Assembly (NCBI GenBank): GCA_963811895.1
Contig: CAWETE010000015.1
Span: 62,001 to 126,000, forward strand
Reading direction: 5' to 3'
Origin: DASSUW01 sp963811895
GTDB lineage: Bacteria > Actinomycetota > Thermoleophilia > Solirubrobacterales > Solirubrobacteraceae
DNA length: 64,000 nucleotides
Shown: positions 1-10,418 of the stretch, piece after piece
Numbering within the stretch: the stretch's first letter is position 1
How the letters are laid out: each line of letters begins with the position of its first letter
Translations under genes and position numbers: made by a program
The notes under the pieces: model-generated
The model's input: the letters and a program-made list of their open reading frames with translations, nothing else
The model's database searches: none
What the model was told of the DNA's origin: nothing

Positions 1-191
1 TCTCGCGCGGCGCGCTCTACGTGTCCAACCTCGGGTTCGTGCGCTTCGAGCGCGAGGGGACCGACCTCGTCGCCTGCCACGACCTCTACTCGCACCCGCC
101 GCGCGAGAACCGCGCGGCGCTCGTCGCGGCCCACCGCGTGAACCTGCAGCGCTTCGACGAGCGCCGCCCGGCACTGCGGACCGAGGCCTGA
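1..191 (+). CDS. 3' end of an unidentified protein, first gene of the large-protein operon
   Basis: The window opens inside a reading frame (frame starting at base 3) that runs 62 codons to a TGA at 189-191. The visible tail contains ALYVSNLGFVRFEREG and ends RPALRTEA. I do not recognise a family. The stop overlaps the ATG of the next gene (TGATG, sharing base 191), the same tight coupling seen between all following genes to 12076, so it is very probably the upstream member of that operon. Codon use is the same GC-rich pattern as its neighbours. The start and most of the protein lie outside the window. Confidence 0.75.
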   Translation, partial: SRGALYVSNLGFVRFEREGTDLVACHDLYSHPPRENRAALVAAHRVNLQRFDERRPALRTEA

Positions 192-3100
192 TGCTCCGCG
201 TCCTGCTCTTCGTCCCGCTGTGGATCTATCACCGGCTCGACGAGCTCGTGACGGCGATCAGCGACGACCCGCTCGTGCGCGCCGCGGTCGAGGCCGATCT
301 CGGGCTGCCGCCCGGGACGCTCGCCAACAAGGACCCGAAGTCCTGGCCCAACCCGACGCCGGAGATCCGCGCCTACGTCACGGCCGCCAACCCGAGCGCC
401 GAGCAGCTCAAGGTCACGTTCGAGGCGCTCGCGAAGTACTTCAAGTTCTGGTCGGACATCTTCGCGGCGGCGGAGACCGAGGACGGGTCGATCGTCGCCG
501 ACGAGCTGCTCTACCGGCTGCTGCAGACCACCACGACCGACCTCATCAAGTTCGACTATCCGACGGTCTACGCGCTGATGCGGCTGACCGGGGTGATCGA
601 GCAGAACACGCGGCTGACGCTCGAGGAGGTGTTCGCGCCCGAGGTCGGCGCGAACATCTTCCGCAGGGAGTACTGGTCGGGCTGGCTCGATCGCTTCGAG
701 GCCAACTACCTGCGCTTCCGGCTCGAGCAACAGCCGGACATCCTGCCTCCGACGGCGACGCCGAGCGTGAAGGACCGGCAGCTCGGCCTGCGCGTCTTCG
801 GGCTCTCGGACCTCGGGTTGGGGCTGATCGCCTACCTCGCGTCGCGCTTCGACGACACCGACTTCTACTACGGGTGGGAGATCGTGCCGCGGCCGCCCGC
901 GCCGTTGGGCGGCACGCAGCCGGGCCGCGTGATCCCGATGGCCGACCACGTCGCGAGCCGCACCGCGACGGTACGCGTCACGCGCGGCGGCCTTCAGGCC
1001 ACGCTCGCCCAGGTCCTCTTCGAGGACCCCGACGGGCGCCTGGGCTGGCTCGTCTCGCTCGGCGGCAGCTTCAGCGCGGAACAGGTGTTCAAGCCGGCCT
1101 CGCGGCCGATCAAGGTCAAGGCCACGCTCGAGACACACGGCCAGGACGCGTCGGCCGTGCTGCGCTTCAGCGGCGCGTCGAGCTTCCAGGGCGCGCCGGG
1201 GGCGGGGCTCGAGCTGGAGATCGCGCCGGAGGCGACGTCCAACGTCCTGCCCCCGTTCGCCATCCCCAGCCCGACCGGCACACGGCTCGAGATCGGCGAC
1301 TTCAAGCTCACGGGCGAGCTGAACGACGAAGCGGCCAGGCTGCGGATCGAGCTGCGCCGCACCGCGCTCGTGATCGTCACCGGCGACGCCGATCCGGTCA
1401 CCAAGAAGGTGCTGCGCGAATCCGAGACGCGGATCGACTTCGAGCTCGGCCTGACGATCGACACCGAGCACGGCGCCTACCTCGACGGCGGCAGCCGGCT
1501 CTCGACCACGATCGCCGTCAACAAGTCCGTCAAGGGCCTGCGGGTGCAGACCGTGGCGATCGCGCTGGCGCCCCGCAGCGCACCGGAGGGCGCCGCCGAG
1601 CTGCAGCTCGACACGACGACGGCGTTCAGCCTGTCGCTCGGCCCGCTGAAGCTGACCGTCGACGGCATCGGCGCCACCGTCGCGCTCGGCACCACCAAGG
1701 GCGAGGTGCCCGAGAACGCGGCGCGGCTGATGGGCAAGTTCCTCTACATCGGCGACGTCGGCTTCCTGCCGCCCAAGGGGATCGGGATCGTCGTCGACGG
1801 CAAGGTCGTCACCGGCGGCGGCTACCTCTTCTACGACCGCGACAACAACCAGTACGCGGGCGCGCTGCAGCTCTCGCTCGGCAAGCGCTGGACGCTGACC
1901 GCGATCGGGCTGATGACCGCCGGCGACGCGGGCTTCTCGCTGCTCGTGATCGCGTCGCTCGAGTTCGTCCCCGCGTACCCGCTGTTCCTCGGCATCCAGC
2001 TCAACGGGATCGGGCTGCTGGTCGGCATCAACCGCACGATGGATCCCGAGGCGCTGCGCGCCGGCGTGCGCAACAAGACGCTGGACGCGATCCTGTTCCC
2101 GACCGACGTAGTTGCCAACGCGGCACGCTACGTCGCCGCGCTCAAGACCGTCTTCCCACCGGCGCCGGAGCATCATCTGCTCGGCTTCACGGTCAGCCTC
2201 GGCTTCGGCGCCAAGCAGGTGGTGCGCGCCGAGCTCGGGGTCGTGTACGAGTTCGGTGCGGGCCGCTGGGCGGTGGTCGGCCAGCTGCACGCCGCCTATC
2301 CGGCCGCCGCCGCCGAGAAGCTGCTCGAGCTGCACGTCGACGCGCTCGGGCTGTGGGATCCCGGCCGGAACGAGTTCTCGCTCGACGCGACGCTCTACGA
2401 CTCGCACATCGGGCCCGTGAGCTTCACGGGCGACGTGGCAGTTCGCATGCGCAAGGGCGACGCGTCGTTCTTCCTGTTCTCGGCCGGCGGCTACCACCCG
2501 GAGTTCAACGTCCCGGCGGGCTTCCCGGCGCTGCGCAGGCTGACGATCGCCCTGGCCGACTCCGAGAACCTGCGGCTGAAGCTGAGCGGCTACGTCGCGA
2601 TCACCTCCAACACGCGGCAGATCGGCGCGCGCATGGAGCTGTTCGTGAAGATCGGGAGCGTCAGCATCGAGGGCATCCTGAGCTTCGACGCGCTGTGGCA
2701 GCCGGACGTCCGCTTCGTCGTCCTCTTCGACATCGAGTTCAAGCTCAAGTACAAGGGCACGACGTTCTTCGGGGTCGAGGTGTCCGGCCGCTTCACCGGG
2801 CCGCACCCCAAGCGCGTCGTCGGCAAGTGGTCGATCGACCTGTGGCTGTTCTCGATCGGCGGCACGATCGACCACACGTTCGGCGCCGACCGGCCGCCCG
2901 CCGCGCTGCCGGCCGTCGATCCGCTGCCGCCGCTGGTGGCCGCGCTCAAGGAGCCGGGCAACTGGAGCACCGACCTCGCGGGCGCCCCGACGCTCGTCAC
3001 CCTGCGCCGGCGCGACGGCGTGTTCGTGCATCCGCTGGCCCGGATCGGCGTGCGCCAGACGGTCGTCCCGCTCTCAATCCGGATCGCGCGCTTCGGCGGC

Positions 3101-3619
3101 GGCACTGTGGCCGGAGCGGCGCGCTACGACATCACGTCGGCGACCGTCGGCGGGCGCCCCGCCACCCAGACGACGCTCAACGAGCAGTTCGCGGCCGCGG
3201 AGTTCCTCGACCTCTCCGACGACGAGAAGCTCGCGCGGCCGTCGTTCGAGGCGATGCCCGCGGGCGTCTCGCTCGGCAGCGGAGACGTCACGTTCGGCAG
3301 CCAGACCGCCGTCTCCGAGATGGACTTCGACCGCCGCATCGACGGCGCGCCGCCCTCGGGGGGAACCCTGAGCGGCACCCTGGCCACGTTCGCGGCGGCC
3401 TTTGGCGCCGCCGCGCGCAGCCCGCTGCGCGAGCCGGACACCGACGGGCAGTCGCTCGCCGTCGGCGTCGAGCGGTTCGTCGTCGCGAGCACCGACGACC
3501 TCGCGCCCACGACGATCGGAACGGGCTCGTTCGCCGCCGCGCGCCAGGCGCTCGACGCGCACCTCGCCACCAACCCGGACGCCCGCCTGCAGGTCGTCCC
3601 GACCTTCGTCGCATCATGA
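191..3619 (+). CDS. 1142-aa uncharacterised beta-rich protein (DUF6603-like)
   Basis: Function unknown. Residues about 1-180 look helical; about 190-930 are long runs of alternating hydrophobic and polar residues typical of extended beta sheet, with glycine-rich turns such as TGGGYLFYDRDNNQYAG and LNGIGLLVGINR; about 930-1142 form a separate C-terminal part with LDLSDDEKLARPSFE. From memory the central region resembles DUF6603, a large domain of unknown function; I could not confirm this. There is no convincing signal peptide: the hydrophobic N-terminus is followed directly by charged residues. It starts on the upstream stop codon and its TGA overlaps the next ATG (ATGA at 3616-3619), so the four complete genes are probably translated in a fixed ratio and may act as one assembly. 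Confidence 0.85.
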   Translation: MLRVLLFVPLWIYHRLDELVTAISDDPLVRAAVEADLGLPPGTLANKDPKSWPNPTPEIRAYVTAANPSAEQLKVTFEALAKYFKFWSDIFAAAETEDGSIVADELLYRLLQTTTTDLIKFDYPTVYALMRLTGVIEQNTRLTLEEVFAPEVGANIFRREYWSGWLDRFEANYLRFRLEQQPDILPPTATPSVKDRQLGLRVFGLSDLGLGLIAYLASRFDDTDFYYGWEIVPRPPAPLGGTQPGRVIPMADHVASRTATVRVTRGGLQATLAQVLFEDPDGRLGWLVSLGGSFSAEQVFKPASRPIKVKATLETHGQDASAVLRFSGASSFQGAPGAGLELEIAPEATSNVLPPFAIPSPTGTRLEIGDFKLTGELNDEAARLRIELRRTALVIVTGDADPVTKKVLRESETRIDFELGLTIDTEHGAYLDGGSRLSTTIAVNKSVKGLRVQTVAIALAPRSAPEGAAELQLDTTTAFSLSLGPLKLTVDGIGATVALGTTKGEVPENAARLMGKFLYIGDVGFLPPKGIGIVVDGKVVTGGGYLFYDRDNNQYAGALQLSLGKRWTLTAIGLMTAGDAGFSLLVIASLEFVPAYPLFLGIQLNGIGLLVGINRTMDPEALRAGVRNKTLDAILFPTDVVANAARYVAALKTVFPPAPEHHLLGFTVSLGFGAKQVVRAELGVVYEFGAGRWAVVGQLHAAYPAAAAEKLLELHVDALGLWDPGRNEFSLDATLYDSHIGPVSFTGDVAVRMRKGDASFFLFSAGGYHPEFNVPAGFPALRRLTIALADSENLRLKLSGYVAITSNTRQIGARMELFVKIGSVSIEGILSFDALWQPDVRFVVLFDIEFKLKYKGTTFFGVEVSGRFTGPHPKRVVGKWSIDLWLFSIGGTIDHTFGADRPPAALPAVDPLPPLVAALKEPGNWSTDLAGAPTLVTLRRRDGVFVHPLARIGVRQTVVPLSIRIARFGGGTVAGAARYDITSATVGGRPATQTTLNEQFAAAEFLDLSDDEKLARPSFEAMPAGVSLGSGDVTFGSQTAVSEMDFDRRIDGAPPSGGTLSGTLATFAAAFGAAARSPLREPDTDGQSLAVGVERFVVASTDDLAPTTIGTGSFAAARQALDAHLATNPDARLQVVPTFVAS

Positions 3620-6159
3620 GCGCGCGCTACCAGTTCATCCCCTGGGTCCGCGCGGGCGCCGCGAACGCGTACTCGAACGCCGACACGCTGCGTCCCGTCC
3701 TGCAGCGGCCGGACACGAAGCCGCTGACCGGCCTGCCCGTCGCCCTGAAGGTGAACACGACGCCGGTGGACGTGCCGCTGCGCCTCTACGGCCCCGGCGA
3801 CGTGCTGGGCCTCGATCCCCGCGCCGTGATCCGCACCGAGCCGCCGCCCGGCACGGGGGACTTCGAGCCCAACCACCTCGCGGCGATCGAGTTCGACGCC
3901 CCGGACTTCCCGTGGCTGTTCACGCCCGCCGCGGCCGCCTCGCAGGGGCGCCTGCGACCCTGGCTGTGCCTGGTCGTCGTCGAGCGCGACGAAGCGTCGC
4001 TCAGCGCGGCGAGCGGCCGCCCGCTGCCGGTGCTCAACGCGGCCGCCGCCGAGCTGCCCGACCTGGCCGAGTCCTATCTGTGGGCGCACGCGCAGGTCGT
4101 CCAGGCCGACGCGGCGGAGCCCGTGCAGCAGATCCTCACCGGCGCGCCCGAGCGCAATCTGTCGCGGCTGATCTGCCCGCGCCGGCTCGAGCCGCACACC
4201 CCGTACCGCGCGTGCGTCGTGCCGGCCTTCGACGCCGGCCGCCGCGCCGGGCTGGGGCTCGAGGTCACCGACGAGGACCACCTCGCGCCGGCCTGGGACC
4301 TCACCCAGCCGCGGGTCGACCTCCCGGTCTACTTCCAGTGGGAGTTCGCCACGGGCGAGGGCGGCGACTTCGAGACGCTCGCGGCCCTGCTGACCGGGGT
4401 GCGGATCGGCGCGGGGATCGGCCGGCGCGCGCTCGACGCCTCGCACCAGCCGTTCGGGCTGCCCGAGCCGGGACCGCTCGAGTTCCAGGGCCCGCTGCTG
4501 GCCGTCAACGCGCCCGCGCCACCGGCGCCGGCCGGGACCTTCCAGGCCGCGCTGCGGAACCTGGTCAACCAGCCGGACGCCGTCACCCCGCCGGTCTACG
4601 GCAGCCGCCAGGCCGCCCAGCCGACCGTTCCCGCTGACGCCGCGCCGCCGCGCTGGCTGCGCGAGCTCAACCTCGACCCGGCCGCCCGCGGCGCGGCCGG
4701 GCTGGGTGCGCGGATCGTCCAGGAGCGCCAGGAGCAGCTCGTCGCGTCCGCGTGGGAGCAGCTCGGCGAGGCCGACGCGGTGGCGCGGCTCGAGAACCGG
4801 CTCGACTTCGGCGTGGCCGTGCTCGGCTCGTTCTCCCGCCGCCACCTGCAGACGATGGACACCGGGCGCCTGCTCCAGTTCCTCGGGCCGGCCCAGGCGC
4901 GCGTGCGGACGTCGCCGCAGACGCTCGGCGCCTCGCTCGCCGCCAAGAACGTGCCGGCGGCCTTCACGTCGGCGGCCTTCCGGCGCGCGCTGCGACCCGC
5001 CGGGACCGTCGCGCGCCGGCGATCACCGAACCCGCCGTCGCTGCAGCTGCTCGCGAGCAGCGTGCGCGTGCCGCCGATGACCGTCGGTCCCGTGTTCGGT
5101 ACGCCCGCGCTCGTGTCTCCGGCCCACGTGGAGGCGCAGATCGCGGCGCCGCATCCGATCATCTCGCCGTCGCTGGCGCGCTTCCTCAGCGCACTCGGCC
5201 CCGTGCTCCAGTACGCGCAGGACTTCGCCACCCACGCGATCCATGGGCCGCCACTGCCGTTCATGCTCGACCAGACCTACAAGGCCGGGCTGCTCGCCGC
5301 CGTCGACCCGGCCCAGACGGTGCCGAAGCGCTTCTACTCGCGCGTCACCGCGGCCGGGGAGCCCGTGGCGGCGCCCCCGGCGGGCACCACCGTCGTGGCG
5401 CATCCCGCGTTCCGGCAGCCGATGTACGAGGCGCTGCGCGACCTCGCTCCCCAGCTGCTGGTGCCGGGCGTCGGCGCGATCGAGCCCAACACGGTGACGG
5501 TGCTGAAGTCCAACGCGCGCTTCATCGAGGCCTTCATGGCCGGTCTCAACCACGAGCTCGCGTCCGAGCTGCTCTGGCGCGAGGTGCCCGGCGAGCTGCG
5601 GCACACGTACTTCCAGACGTTCTGGGACGGCCCGCCGCAGATCCCGGAGCTGCACCGCTGGAATCCCGAGGCCGGGCTCGGCGGCTCGCTCATCGGCGGC
5701 GACGCGCTCGTGCTGGTGATCCGCGGCGAGCTGTTGCGCCGGTACCCCGACGCGCTCATCTACGCCGTCCCCGCGCTGGGGCCGACGACGCTCGGCGAGG
5801 GCGAGGTGCTGCCCATCTTCCGCGCGCGCATGGACCCGGACATCACGTTCCTCGGCTTCGCGCTCACCGAGGCGCAGGCGCGCGGGCACTTCTTCGTCAT
5901 CCAGGAGCAGCCGAGCGCGCCGCGCTTCGGGCTCGACGACTCCCGCAAGGACCCCGTGGCGAGCTGGAACGACCTCGCGTGGACGGACATGCGCACGCTG
6001 CCCGGTGCGCGCGTGAAGGCCGGCGACCTGCTGCTGCCGGCGGCGCAGCGCCCGGCGGGGACGACGTGGTCGTTCAACTCCGCGCACATGGCGGGCATCC
6101 TGCGCCAGCGCCCGGTGCAGGTCGCCTTCCACGCCGACCGACTGCTGCCGCCGCCATGA
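3616..6159 (+). CDS. 847-aa uncharacterised protein, operon member 3
   Basis: Start chosen at the ATG inside the ATGA overlap with the preceding gene; a longer upstream extension in this frame is antisense-like noise within the previous gene. The protein begins MSARYQFIPWVRAGAAN and carries motifs I have seen in conserved hypothetical proteins of diverse bacteria, such as LRPWLCLVVVERDE, a phrase of the type FATGEGGDFETL, ELLWREVPGELRHTYFQTFWD-type (about residues 649-669) and LHRWNPEAGLGG. No transmembrane helix, signal peptide or catalytic motif is obvious. The family is not functionally characterised as far as I know. Its TGA overlaps the next ATG (6156-6159). Probably cytoplasmic. Confidence 0.85.
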   Translation: MSARYQFIPWVRAGAANAYSNADTLRPVLQRPDTKPLTGLPVALKVNTTPVDVPLRLYGPGDVLGLDPRAVIRTEPPPGTGDFEPNHLAAIEFDAPDFPWLFTPAAAASQGRLRPWLCLVVVERDEASLSAASGRPLPVLNAAAAELPDLAESYLWAHAQVVQADAAEPVQQILTGAPERNLSRLICPRRLEPHTPYRACVVPAFDAGRRAGLGLEVTDEDHLAPAWDLTQPRVDLPVYFQWEFATGEGGDFETLAALLTGVRIGAGIGRRALDASHQPFGLPEPGPLEFQGPLLAVNAPAPPAPAGTFQAALRNLVNQPDAVTPPVYGSRQAAQPTVPADAAPPRWLRELNLDPAARGAAGLGARIVQERQEQLVASAWEQLGEADAVARLENRLDFGVAVLGSFSRRHLQTMDTGRLLQFLGPAQARVRTSPQTLGASLAAKNVPAAFTSAAFRRALRPAGTVARRRSPNPPSLQLLASSVRVPPMTVGPVFGTPALVSPAHVEAQIAAPHPIISPSLARFLSALGPVLQYAQDFATHAIHGPPLPFMLDQTYKAGLLAAVDPAQTVPKRFYSRVTAAGEPVAAPPAGTTVVAHPAFRQPMYEALRDLAPQLLVPGVGAIEPNTVTVLKSNARFIEAFMAGLNHELASELLWREVPGELRHTYFQTFWDGPPQIPELHRWNPEAGLGGSLIGGDALVLVIRGELLRRYPDALIYAVPALGPTTLGEGEVLPIFRARMDPDITFLGFALTEAQARGHFFVIQEQPSAPRFGLDDSRKDPVASWNDLAWTDMRTLPGARVKAGDLLLPAAQRPAGTTWSFNSAHMAGILRQRPVQVAFHADRLLPPP

Positions 6160-9100
6160 AGACGATCGAGGAGATCCGGGCGCTGGCCGGAACGCTTCCG
6201 TCCCCGGCGACGCCGCTGGTGCTGCTGCCCGTGCAGGTCCAGACGCGCTACGTCGGCACGCAACTGCTGATCCGCGTCTATCCCGACGAGATCCACGTCG
6301 ACAGCCACCAGGAGGGACTGACCGCGGCCGAAGGGGAGTGGGGGCGACGCTACTGGGAGCTGATCTGGCCCGCCGCCGGCGACGTGCCGGCGCAGAGGCG
6401 CGCGTGGGACGCGCTCGTGGAGCGCTTCGGCGCGCGCCGCGCCGCGTGGATCGCGCGCCGGCTGACGCCGACCAACCTCGCGGCGCGGCCCGGCACGCCG
6501 CCCGTGTTCCCCGACACCGGCCCGGCTCGCGCCGCCGACGCGTCCCCCGCGCCGGTCGCGCGCGCCCTTCCGGACCGCTGGATCGTCATGGGCTACAACG
6601 TGGACGGCGCGCGCACGCTGCTCGAGGCCGGCGCGCCGATTCCCGAGACGCTCGTCGTCGGCCCGGGCACCGACGAGCCGGCCGGGCCGCCGCCCGCGGC
6701 CGGGGAGCTGCCGCTCGACGCGCGCATGCGCTGGATGGTCGACTTCGCGGAGGCCGAGAAGGTCGGGATGGGCATTCGCGTCGCACTGCCCGCCGCGACG
6801 AGCTACAGCGCCCTGCTGGTCTTCGGCGTCAAGACCACGCTGACGCCCGACGCCGCCGCGACGCGGCTGGAGACGCTGCTCGACGCCCATCACTACACGC
6901 GCGGGCTCGCCCTCCCAGCGCCGGGCACGCCGACCAACAACACCACCGATGCCGCGTCCGGCTATGCGCAGGGCGACGCCGGCGCCTTCAACGTCGAGGT
7001 GGCGCCGCCGAAGATCGGCAACGGCACGGACTGCGGCGAGGTCGCGCGGCTCGTCGGCATCCGCCGCGATCTGTTCACTGCCGTCGAGGGCGCGACGCGC
7101 CTCGAGGACTTCACGGCGCGCAAGATGAACGCGCTGCTGTGGGCGGTGACCGGCGGCGCGTATGTCGAGCAGATGGTCACCGGGCTCACGAACGCCGAGG
7201 TTGACGCCGCGCGGCGCTTCTTCATCGACTGCGTGCGTGCGCAGGGCCCGCTGCCGATGTTGCGCGTCGGCCGTCAGCCGTACGGGCTGCTGCCGGCGAC
7301 GTCGCTGGACCTCGCCGGCGGGCGCTTCGTCCGCACGCTCCAGTCCCTGCGCACGGTCTGGCGCCGGGCGCTCGCGAACGTCCCGCGGCTGCAGCCGGGC
7401 GCTGACGACGAGCTCCGGCTGCTCGAGATCCTGCGCATGCAGCCGTACGCCGCCGGGCACCGGGTCCGGCTCGCGTTCGGCGGCGACGCGCTGGCGCCCA
7501 ACGTCGTGACGCCCGGCGGCCTGGCGAGCGACCTGCAGCCGCACGCACGGATGGTGCGCGACGCGCTGCGGCCGTGGAGCGACCAGGGCATCGCGAGCGC
7601 GACGCGCCTCGTCGACACCCTGCCGGCGGCGGACTCGCAGCCGCTCGTCGCGCCGCTCGCCGGCCCGGCGCCGAAGGCCGCGCTCAACTTCCTACGCACG
7701 GCCACGTTCGACGACGTGCTCGCCGAGCGCATCACCGGCGGCCCGCCGGCCACGTTGCTCTACGCGCTCGCGCGCCACTCGGTGCTGCTCACGCAGGCGA
7801 TGACGGGAGCGCGCGTGCTGATGCGCCGCGGCACGCTGCCCGCGGCGCCGCTCCGCGAGCCGGTGCTCGTCGACATCCTCGGCAACGACGCTCCCGAGCG
7901 CACGCGCACACTGGCTCGCCTGCTCGAGCTCGATCCCGCGCTGCGCGCGTCGATCCACACGCTGACCCCGGCGCAGGAGCCCGAGGCAACGGTGCTCGAC
8001 GAGCTGCGCCAGGCGCTCGCGTTCCTCGAGACGCAGCCGGCCACGACGCTCGAACGACACCTCGCCGGCTGCCTGGACCTGTTCTCGCATCGCCTCGATC
8101 CGTGGATCACCGGGCTCGCGACGCGGCGGCTGAACGACATCCGCCGGTCGACCCCCCGGGGGTTGGGGCTCGGAGGGTTCGGCTGGGTGCACGACGTCGC
8201 GCCCGAGCCTCGCACGCCGGTCGCGCCCGGGCCGGACGGCCTCCCGCTGTATGCGGCGCGCGAGCCGGGCGGGGCGATCCACGCGCCGTCGATGGGCCAG
8301 GCGGCGGCCGCGGCGGTGCTGCGGAGCGGCTATCTGACCGACAACGGCGACGGCAGCGGGCAGCCGTTCGCGATCGACCTCAGCTCGGCGCGCGTGCGCG
8401 TCGCGCAGGAGCTGCTCGACGGCATCCGCCAGGGGCAGGCGCTGGGCGACCTGCTCGGCTACCGGTTCGAGCGCGGTCTGCACGACCGTCAGCTGGACCG
8501 CTTCGTGCCGCTGTTCCGGCGCGAGGCGCGGCTGTGGGCGGTGTACACCGCGCAGGAGTGGTTCCTCGAGGTCCAGACGTGGCCGCACTCCCCGTTCAAG
8601 ATCCAGGCGCTGAGGTCCGCGCAGCGGGCGTTGACGAACGCGCTGAACGCGGTGCGCACGAAGCACCGCTGGCCGGCCGCGGCGGGCCTGCCCGAGCTCG
8701 AGGCGCTGGCGGACGTCGGCGTGCTCGACGGACTCGAGCTCGCGCGCGGCCTGCACGACGGCCGCATGCTGTTCGACCGGCCGGCGGCCACCGCGACGCA
8801 GACGCAGCGCACGCACCTGCAGGCCGAGGTGAAGAACCTCGAGAACGCGCTCGACGCGGTCGGCGACGCGCTCACCGCCGAGGGCGTCTACCAGGCGGTG
8901 CGCGGCAACTTCAACCGCGCGTCGGCGAGCGTCGATGCGCTCGCGCACGGCGAGCTGCAGCCACCGGAGCTCGAGTTCGTCGCGACGCCGCGGGCGGGCG
9001 CGCCGGTCACGCACCGGCTGGTGGTCGTGTTCAGCGCGACGCCGCCTCCACTCGCCGGCGCGAGCCCGCGCGCGGTGGCCGAGCCGGCGCTCGAGCTGTG

Positions 9101-10418
9101 GCTTCGTCAGATGCACGGCGATGTGCGCCTCGTCGGCTACAGCGCCGAGTTCCTCGACGCGACCGGCAAGGTCCTGCTGCGGCGGAACCGCCAGCCGCTC
9201 GGGACGCTGGTGCCCTCGCCGCTCGACGCCCTGTATCTCAGCGCCGCGTCGCAGCCGGGCGCGAAGTCGCAGCTCGAGCAGTTGATCGAGTACTCGCTGT
9301 GGCGCGGCGCGCCGGCCACGATCCCGGCTGACGCGCGGCTGCGTCTCGTGCTCGAGCGGACGTCGGACCTGCCAGCGTCGTGGCTCAGCCTCGGCGAGTA
9401 CCTCGAGCTCGTGCGCGCGTTCCGGGAGGCGATCCTCCCCGCCCGCGCGCTCGCGGCGGCGGACCTCGCGCCCGCTTCGGGGGACGTCGCGGACACGGCG
9501 GACCTGACCGAGCTCGCCGCGCGGGCGGACGCGGCCGTCGCGGCGCTGCGAGGCGCGCGCGACAGGCTTGCGGCTCCGGACGACGTGCGGGCGCGGCTCG
9601 TTGACCTCGCGTTCTTCGGGTTCGCGGAGGCGATCCCGGCCGCGCCGCGCGACCCGAGCGCGCTCGGCGAACAGGTCACGGCGACGCTGGCCGAGGCCGA
9701 CCGGCGGGTCGCCGCCGCAACGGCCGCCGGCGACCCGCGCGACCGGCTGCGCGCCGTCTTCGGCGAGGCGTTCAAGGTGCTGCCGCTCCAGCGCCCGGCG
9801 AACATCGCCGAGCTGAACTCGTCGTTGCGCCGCTCGGACGAGCTGCAGGGCGGCGACCCGCTGCAGGCGCTCTCGTGGCTCCAGGGCGTGAGCCGCGTGC
9901 GCGCGGGTGCCTCGCGCCTGGACGCCGCGCTGATGTACGCCGCCGCGCTGGACCGCTCGCCGGCGCTGGAGCTCAAGGTGGCGCAGCTGCCGTTCATCGC
10001 CGGCGAGCGGTGGGTCGGGCTCAGCGGCGCGCCGGTGCGCGGCAAGCTGTCGCTCGTCGCGCACATGCCGCGGCCGTTCCAGGTCTCCGCGCCACTCTCC
10101 GGGCTGGTCATCGACGAGTGGACGGAGTCCGTGCCGTCGGGCGAGGTCACGACCGGGGTGGCGTTCAACTTCGACGCGCCGGGAGCGCGGCCGCCGCAGA
10201 GCGTGGTGCTCGCGGTGACGCCGCCCGGCGCGCAGCGCTGGGACGTCGACACGATCGAGAAGACGCTGCTGGAGACGTTCGAGCTCGCCCGGCTGCGCGC
10301 CGTCGACCCGCAGGCGCTCGGCGGCGAGGCGCTGATGCAACGCGCGCTGCCGGCGCTCTACGTGAGCGCCAACCTGGCCGGCGACACCGTCTCGACCGAC
10401 TTTGCGAGGCTGCTGTGA
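6156..10418 (+). CDS. 1420-aa uncharacterised protein, operon member 4
   Basis: Largest gene of the operon; starts at the ATG of the ATGA overlap and ends with a TGA overlapping the next GTG. The N-terminus contains LLIRVYPDEIHVDSH and a nearby WELIWPA; about residue 365 reads LPMLRVGRQPYGLLPATS. The middle and C-terminal parts are helix-rich with many Arg/Ala segments and a later beta-type stretch. No TM segment or signal peptide is seen. I recognise the phrases only as belonging to conserved hypothetical proteins that accompany relatives of the neighbouring genes. Length and coupling suggest a structural or scaffold role, but that is inference. Confidence 0.85.
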   Translation: MKTIEEIRALAGTLPSPATPLVLLPVQVQTRYVGTQLLIRVYPDEIHVDSHQEGLTAAEGEWGRRYWELIWPAAGDVPAQRRAWDALVERFGARRAAWIARRLTPTNLAARPGTPPVFPDTGPARAADASPAPVARALPDRWIVMGYNVDGARTLLEAGAPIPETLVVGPGTDEPAGPPPAAGELPLDARMRWMVDFAEAEKVGMGIRVALPAATSYSALLVFGVKTTLTPDAAATRLETLLDAHHYTRGLALPAPGTPTNNTTDAASGYAQGDAGAFNVEVAPPKIGNGTDCGEVARLVGIRRDLFTAVEGATRLEDFTARKMNALLWAVTGGAYVEQMVTGLTNAEVDAARRFFIDCVRAQGPLPMLRVGRQPYGLLPATSLDLAGGRFVRTLQSLRTVWRRALANVPRLQPGADDELRLLEILRMQPYAAGHRVRLAFGGDALAPNVVTPGGLASDLQPHARMVRDALRPWSDQGIASATRLVDTLPAADSQPLVAPLAGPAPKAALNFLRTATFDDVLAERITGGPPATLLYALARHSVLLTQAMTGARVLMRRGTLPAAPLREPVLVDILGNDAPERTRTLARLLELDPALRASIHTLTPAQEPEATVLDELRQALAFLETQPATTLERHLAGCLDLFSHRLDPWITGLATRRLNDIRRSTPRGLGLGGFGWVHDVAPEPRTPVAPGPDGLPLYAAREPGGAIHAPSMGQAAAAAVLRSGYLTDNGDGSGQPFAIDLSSARVRVAQELLDGIRQGQALGDLLGYRFERGLHDRQLDRFVPLFRREARLWAVYTAQEWFLEVQTWPHSPFKIQALRSAQRALTNALNAVRTKHRWPAAAGLPELEALADVGVLDGLELARGLHDGRMLFDRPAATATQTQRTHLQAEVKNLENALDAVGDALTAEGVYQAVRGNFNRASASVDALAHGELQPPELEFVATPRAGAPVTHRLVVVFSATPPPLAGASPRAVAEPALELWLRQMHGDVRLVGYSAEFLDATGKVLLRRNRQPLGTLVPSPLDALYLSAASQPGAKSQLEQLIEYSLWRGAPATIPADARLRLVLERTSDLPASWLSLGEYLELVRAFREAILPARALAAADLAPASGDVADTADLTELAARADAAVAALRGARDRLAAPDDVRARLVDLAFFGFAEAIPAAPRDPSALGEQVTATLAEADRRVAAATAAGDPRDRLRAVFGEAFKVLPLQRPANIAELNSSLRRSDELQGGDPLQALSWLQGVSRVRAGASRLDAALMYAAALDRSPALELKVAQLPFIAGERWVGLSGAPVRGKLSLVAHMPRPFQVSAPLSGLVIDEWTESVPSGEVTTGVAFNFDAPGARPPQSVVLAVTPPGAQRWDVDTIEKTLLETFELARLRAVDPQALGGEALMQRALPALYVSANLAGDTVSTDFARLL

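Noticed and set aside
86..3031. 981-codon open frame on the minus strand opposite the 1142-aa gene
   Set aside because: Arg/Glu/Asp/Val-rich antisense shadow caused by high GC; no ribosome site and no coherent domain, while the plus-strand gene has normal protein composition and coupled starts.
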